A stretch of 39,472 nucleotides of DNA, from contig PHFL01000059.1 in assembly GCA_002794105.1 (NCBI GenBank), forward strand, positions 1-39,472, read 5' to 3'. Position 1 is the stretch's first letter, and every line of letters begins with the position of its first letter. The translations under genes and the position numbers were made by a program. Shown in pieces: positions 34,542-39,472 of the stretch. The DNA comes from Candidatus Thermochlorobacter aerophilus. Lineage in GTDB: Bacteria > Bacteroidota > Chlorobiia > Chlorobiales > Thermochlorobacteraceae. The notes under the pieces are model-generated. The model was not told where the DNA came from, ran no database searches, and saw only the letters and a program-made list of their open reading frames with translations.

Positions 34542-34574
34542 AATAGAACCTAAAAACAGGAAACAGGTTCTATT
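34542..34574. repeat. Perfect 10-base inverted repeat in the intergenic stretch 34471-34739
   Basis: AATAGAACCT and AGGTTCTATT are perfect complements around a 13-base loop. The region between the DUF5683-like gene and the response regulator gene is 269 bases long and carries no other gene that I can see. A T tract does not follow, so it is not a normal terminator. Confidence 0.45.
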
Positions 34575-34608
34575 CAGCAAAAGCCCAGAAAGTATCATGC
34601 ATCAGAAC

Positions 34609-34629
34609 TTTGAGTTGTTACAGCTCAAA
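34609..34629. repeat. Second hairpin in the same intergenic stretch
   Basis: TTTGAGTTG and CAGCTCAAA form nine pairs (one G-T) around a TTA loop. It lies 35 bases after the first inverted repeat and 110 bases before the response regulator start. Together the two could belong to a structured leader or a small RNA. Confidence 0.4.
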
Positions 34630-34739
34630 TACTTTTGAAGTAACCAGTATCCAGTACAATCTCCCCAAGTTCTTTCGCTTTTGTTGTACCTCACTTATAA
34701 AAAAGAGCGAAAATGAAGAACTGACAAAACACTAAATTT

Positions 34740-35429
34740 ATGTCAAACAAAAACACCATACTTATTGCAGATGATGAGCTGAACTACGTTTCGTCGTTGC
34801 GTAACTACTTGGAGAAAGAGGGGTTCAGTGTAGTTTGGGCAAAGAATGCTTCGGAAGCAATGGCAAAAATTGCGGTCAGACCTGCGGCTGTAATTGTAGA
34901 TTTGATGCGTGGGCAAGCGGCTGGACTTGAGCTGTGCAGAAAACTTCGCACCCTGCCTGAATGGCGCTATCTGCCTATCATCATTTTCACAAGCAAAGGA
35001 GAAGAGTCGGATGAAGTTGTCTGCCTTGAGGTAGGGGCTGACGATTTCATTCACAAGTCAGCGGGTTTTCGTGTACTGTCAGCGCGCTTGCATAACATAC
35101 TGCGGCGATACACACCACAAACTGTAGAAGAAGTCTCATCGCTCAAAGTTGGACCGCTGGAGATTGATAAGCCCACATACTCTGTGCGCTTAAACAACAA
35201 GGAAATATTCCTACCACGGAAGGAGTTTGAGCTACTATGGGTCTTAGTCTCTAACAGAGGCAAGGTGTTTTCGCGCGAAATGCTCTTGCGTCGAGTGTGG
35301 GGCGAAAATGTCTATGTAACGGAGCGCACAGTAGATGTACATATTTGCAAGATTCGCCGACGCTTGGGCACATTTGGTAAAGAAAATCTAGAAACCATCA
35401 AAGGGGTAGGCTATCGGATTAAGATATAA
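34740..35429 (+). CDS. OmpR/PhoB-type response regulator (orphan)
   Basis: 229 residues. The receiver domain has the acidic pair D11/D12, the phospho-acceptor D54 (VIVDLMRG), T84 (IIFTSKG) and K106. A winged-helix DNA-binding domain follows (about 130-227), ending with RTVDVHICKIRRRLG and IKGVGYRI. The output would be transcription control. No histidine kinase is encoded beside it, so its partner lies elsewhere. The ATG has no clear Shine-Dalgarno site, and the long upstream gap suggests its own promoter. Confidence 0.94.
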   Translation: MSNKNTILIADDELNYVSSLRNYLEKEGFSVVWAKNASEAMAKIAVRPAAVIVDLMRGQAAGLELCRKLRTLPEWRYLPIIIFTSKGEESDEVVCLEVGADDFIHKSAGFRVLSARLHNILRRYTPQTVEEVSSLKVGPLEIDKPTYSVRLNNKEIFLPRKEFELLWVLVSNRGKVFSREMLLRRVWGENVYVTERTVDVHICKIRRRLGTFGKENLETIKGVGYRIKI

Positions 35430-35449
35430 AGCTACTGCAAGTCAAGAGT

Positions 35450-36397
35450 CTATGTTACAACTCGTTCAATGATTTCCAACTTGCACTGATGACGCGAGAC
35501 ACTTAGCCGAGCTCTTGCACCAAAGGGAAGGGTAAGCTTGGGCTTGATATGTCCATATGGAAGATTAGCAAATGCAGGAGTCAGCTTAGGAAGTTTCTTG
35601 ATGTAATCGGCGATGACTTGTTCCATAGAAAGAGACGGCTTATCATCTTCTGGCTCACAGTCAGTAAACTGCCCAATAACAAGCCCGTTAAGGGTCTTCA
35701 GTATCCCTGAGTGTTCTATCTGCGAAAGCATTCTATCGACTCGATAGGGCTCTTCACCTACGTCTTCAATAGCCAAGATGTTTTTCTTCAGGTTCGGCAA
35801 GTATGGCGTGCCGAATAACACGGTCAAAAGTGATAGGTTAGCGGCAATGAGACGCCCGGTTTTCGTCCCAGCTTGTAGGGCAATAGGAGGATAAGTATGA
35901 TGATGAGGTAATTCACCAACAACGGTAGCTGATGTGATAAGCCGCCAGAAGTGCTCTTGTGCAAAGTCGTCAGGGTAGGTCATATCGGAAGCAAGCATAG
36001 GTCCTGAAAATGTCAGCAGTCGGCACTTTGCAAGCAGAGCGCAAGATAGGGCTGTGATGTCGGAAAAGCCGACAAAGATTTTGGGGTTACGAGCTACTGT
36101 ATCGTAATCAATGAGGGAGAGCAGGCGCGGCGAGCCGTATCCACCGCGCAAACAAAAGATGGCAGAAACTTGTTTATCGGCAAACATTCTATTGAGGTCA
36201 GCGGCGCGCTCACGGTCGGTGCCTGCAAGGTAACCATAAACCTTTCGAACAGCCTTGCCGAATTTAATACGATAGCCTAAACTTTCAATATATGTGGCAG
36301 CGCGTTCTAAATGATCTTCAGGAAAGACTGGACTAGCTGGCGCCACAATACCAATAGTATCGCCCTTACGTAGTCGTTTTGGCTTCAGGACGCTCAA
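35450..36397 (-). CDS. LD-carboxypeptidase (peptidase S66)
   Basis: 315 residues. The enzyme removes the terminal D-Ala from murein tetrapeptides during cell wall recycling. The opening RKGDTIGIVAPASPVF and the S66 triad are visible: S112 in VGFSDITAL, E211 in AIEDVGEEPYRVD and H283 in LPYGHIKPKLTLPFG. No signal peptide is present, so it acts in the cytoplasm. The gene ends convergent with the response regulator gene. Confidence 0.93.
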   Translation of the reverse strand: MSVLKPKRLRKGDTIGIVAPASPVFPEDHLERAATYIESLGYRIKFGKAVRKVYGYLAGTDRERAADLNRMFADKQVSAIFCLRGGYGSPRLLSLIDYDTVARNPKIFVGFSDITALSCALLAKCRLLTFSGPMLASDMTYPDDFAQEHFWRLITSATVVGELPHHHTYPPIALQAGTKTGRLIAANLSLLTVLFGTPYLPNLKKNILAIEDVGEEPYRVDRMLSQIEHSGILKTLNGLVIGQFTDCEPEDDKPSLSMEQVIADYIKKLPKLTPAFANLPYGHIKPKLTLPFGARARLSVSRHQCKLEIIERVVT

Positions 36398-36411
36398 GTG
36401 TAGAGAACAGG

Positions 36412-36669
36412 TTAGGCGTTTTGAACGTGCTCGGCAATCACGATAGCGCGATTATTGTTCATCTCCACAAAACCACCTGAAATAGTGAAGGTCTGCGAGG
36501 ATTGATTGGGCAAATCGACTCGCAAAGTTCCTGCCTGCAGTGCGGCAAGGATGGGGGCATGATTTTGCAAAATTTGGAAGCTGCCTACAACACCAGGCAA
36601 AGTCAAGCAAATTGCTTCACCCTCGAAGACACGTTTGATAGGCGTAACGATTTCAACTTGAAAAGCCAT
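36412..36669 (-). CDS. atpC: ATP synthase F1 epsilon subunit, short form
   Basis: 85 residues: MAFQVEIVTPIKRVFEGEAICLTLPGVVGSF (split here for description) is the typical N-terminal beta-sandwich. Only that domain is present; the C-terminal two-helix domain that regulates the enzyme in most bacteria is absent. Green sulfur bacteria are known for short epsilon subunits, so this is a lineage trait, not a truncation. It lies 3 bases after atpD. Confidence 0.93.
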   Translation of the reverse strand: MAFQVEIVTPIKRVFEGEAICLTLPGVVGSFQILQNHAPILAALQAGTLRVDLPNQSSQTFTISGGFVEMNNNRAIVIAEHVQNA

Positions 36670-36672
36670 GGC

Positions 36673-38079
<1,407 letters not shown>

Positions 38080-38138
38080 CTAGTGGTTAAGTGTTGGAGA
38101 AATCTGCAGCGCAGTGCTGAATGCTGGCATTGCCGATG

Positions 38139-38211
38139 AGCCACCTGCGGGACTCGAACCCGCGACCTGCTATTTACGAAACAGCTGCTCTACCAACTGA
38201 GCTAAAGTGGC
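38139..38211 (-). tRNA. tRNA-Thr (anticodon CGU)
   Basis: The minus strand folds into a full cloverleaf. The acceptor GCCACTT pairs with AGGTGGC, D-arm GCTC/GAGC, anticodon arm GCTGT/ATAGC around loop TTCGTAA (anticodon CGT), and T-arm GCGGG/CCCGC around TTCGAGT. The anticodon reads ACG, so threonine. No CCA end is encoded. It stands upstream of atpD on the same strand. Confidence 0.95.
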
Positions 38212-38345
38212 ATTAACCAATTTGATTTGCTAATATACAATCTTCTTTCCTGTTTCTCAAAAGTCTACGCTCTTGTGCCTGTCACGGATTGATGTAGTAT
38301 GCTGAAGGAATAGCAAAGTTTCATCAACCTAACTCAACCCATACA

Positions 38346-39472
38346 ATGGAAAGAAAACAAATCGGCAATATCATTCGCGGTTCTCTGCTCGATGGACTGG
38401 ATATGAAACTCTTGGAGACAGTACCGCTGGAGAGCATCAAAGCGGGAAAGTTTCTGGTGATAGAAGGTCAGCATTATGATTTTTTTTCAATTATCACCGA
38501 CATGCACCTAGCAACAACAAACGAGCGCGTACTAATTAGCCCACCGAATTTTCATCATGAGTTAATGCATCAAGTTGTAAGCGGTACCATGGCATATGGG
38601 GTGGTATCACTGCGCCCTATGCTCATGCGGGATAAGCAACAAAGTGACCCTGTCTTGGAGCCAGTCAAGACCATTCCGACACACTTTGCACGCGTAACGG
38701 AAGCAACTGACGAAGATATTGCAACAGTATTCGGCAGCGAAACACTCAACGAAGCAAAGGGACGCAAATACTTCTACATTGGCACGCCACTCGATATGTC
38801 GCAACCTGTCTGCATTGATATGGAGCGCTTTGCCGAACGAAGTAGCGCCGTCTTTGGTCGCACAGGAACAGGGAAGACCTTTATTACACGGTTACTACTG
38901 GCTGGACTTATCAAGACAGATGCGGCAGTAAATCTTGTCTTCGATATGCATAATGAATACGGGACAAAAGGCACAAAAGAAGGTGAAGAAGGCGCTGTCA
39001 AAGGGCTTCAGCCCCTTTTTGCAGCACAAGATAAGGTCAAAATCTACTCGCTTGACCCAGAAGGTACACGCAAGCGCGGCGGGCGCTGCGACCGGGAAGT
39101 GCGGCTGGGCACCGACCAAATTGAACCCGAAGACATCTTGCTGCTACAAGAAGAACTGCGGCTCAACCCAACAGCGGCAGAATACACCAGCATTCTCAAA
39201 AGAGAGTTTGGTCCGAATTGGTTGGCAGAGTTTATGAAACGAATGGAAGATAGAAATGAAATGCAAAGACTTGCTGATGAAAAAAACTTACTGGTTTCCT
39301 CTATGCAAGCACTCTGGAGAAGGATGGAAAGATTAAAAAGAGAGTGCGGATTCTTGGATTTTGAGCCTAACCCTAACAAACTCAATATCATCAAAGAACT
39401 TATCAATGATTTGCGGCGCGGTCATAGTGTCGTTATAGAGTTCGGCAAATACGACAACATGATAAGTTATTT
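38346..39472 (+). CDS. HerA-like ATPase (DUF87), 5' part
   Basis: The frame starts at the ATG at 38346 and stays open to the window end (375 codons), so the C-terminus is outside. Residues about 5-100 resemble a HAS-barrel with IRGSLLDGLDMKL and FLVIEGQHYDFFSIITD. The ATPase domain has Walker A GRTGTGKT at 171-178 and a Walker-B-like LVFDMHNEYG (D200), the pattern of HerA/FtsK-type hexameric motors. A partly coiled helical insert (about 310-345) follows. HerA proteins usually pair with a NurA nuclease in DNA end resection, or with a nuclease/SIR2 protein in defence systems. The partner would be downstream, outside the window. Confidence 0.82.
   Translation, partial: MERKQIGNIIRGSLLDGLDMKLLETVPLESIKAGKFLVIEGQHYDFFSIITDMHLATTNERVLISPPNFHHELMHQVVSGTMAYGVVSLRPMLMRDKQQSDPVLEPVKTIPTHFARVTEATDEDIATVFGSETLNEAKGRKYFYIGTPLDMSQPVCIDMERFAERSSAVFGRTGTGKTFITRLLLAGLIKTDAAVNLVFDMHNEYGTKGTKEGEEGAVKGLQPLFAAQDKVKIYSLDPEGTRKRGGRCDREVRLGTDQIEPEDILLLQEELRLNPTAAEYTSILKREFGPNWLAEFMKRMEDRNEMQRLADEKNLLVSSMQALWRRMERLKRECGFLDFEPNPNKLNIIKELINDLRRGHSVVIEFGKYDNMISY

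Noticed and set aside
38570..39406. Several minus-strand ORFs in the last kilobase
   Set aside because: They are antisense to the clear HerA-like frame, which runs off the end of the window.

Overview
The window looks like a chromosomal segment of a green-sulfur-bacterium relative (Chlorobiota), probably an oxygen-tolerant phototroph of the Chloroherpeton/Thermochlorobacter type. This is inferred from gene content, not from a phylogeny. The supporting signals are: a BCD/PucC-type (bacterio)chlorophyll delivery MFS protein; a BchE/BchQ/BchR-like B12-binding radical SAM enzyme; an atpD-atpC pair standing alone with a very short epsilon subunit; a DUF4835 (PorD-like) protein typical of the Bacteroidota/Chlorobiota group; and Ccm cytochrome c maturation genes with the unusual cysteine-type CcmE. 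Coding density is high, genes sit on both strands, and no insertion sequence, prophage or CRISPR array was seen.

Layout. 1-519: 3' end of an amino acid permease. 578-3450 (minus): a tight cluster of Rieske protein, four-histidine membrane protein, YceI protein and DUF4835 protein, which may be a small membrane redox module. 3580-4134: a lipoprotein. 4131-6364 (minus): trpD overlapping a class V aminotransferase. 6596-8740: a GAF/HD-GYP signalling protein. 8768-11110 (minus): sigma factor, small unknown protein and ImmA/IrrE-type protease in one operon, with a lone HicB-like gene downstream. 11324-18994 (minus): the classic rimP-nusA-infB-rbfA-truB-ribF translation/transcription operon, with a terminator-like hairpin in its leader. 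19241-20800: the B12 radical SAM enzyme, closed by a clear terminator.

21016-23170: an exported beta-carbonic anhydrase, SbtA and an SbtB-like PII protein, a bicarbonate uptake cluster best known from cyanobacteria. 23244-24554: purB. 24764-26206: the BCD-family transporter. 26215-26825: a gene-free block of short dispersed repeats. 26826-27547 (minus): fluC/crcB overlapping a DUF190 gene. 27600-30553 (minus): purine nucleoside phosphorylase, an AlaA-like aminotransferase and a DivIVA-domain protein. 30677-33726: ccmD, ccmE and ccmF, with ccmF broken by a single-base frameshift near its 3' end. Then follow an unknown membrane protein, an orphan OmpR-type response regulator, an LD-carboxypeptidase (minus), atpC and atpD (minus), tRNA-Thr(CGU) (minus) and the 5' part of a HerA-like ATPase that runs off the window.

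The points most worth a second look are the sigma/small protein/ImmA-protease operon, the SbtA/SbtB/periplasmic carbonic anhydrase set in a non-cyanobacterial phototroph, the CxxxY-type CcmE next to a split ccmF, the Rieske/four-His/YceI cluster, and terminator-like leader hairpins upstream of rimP and of the BCD transporter.
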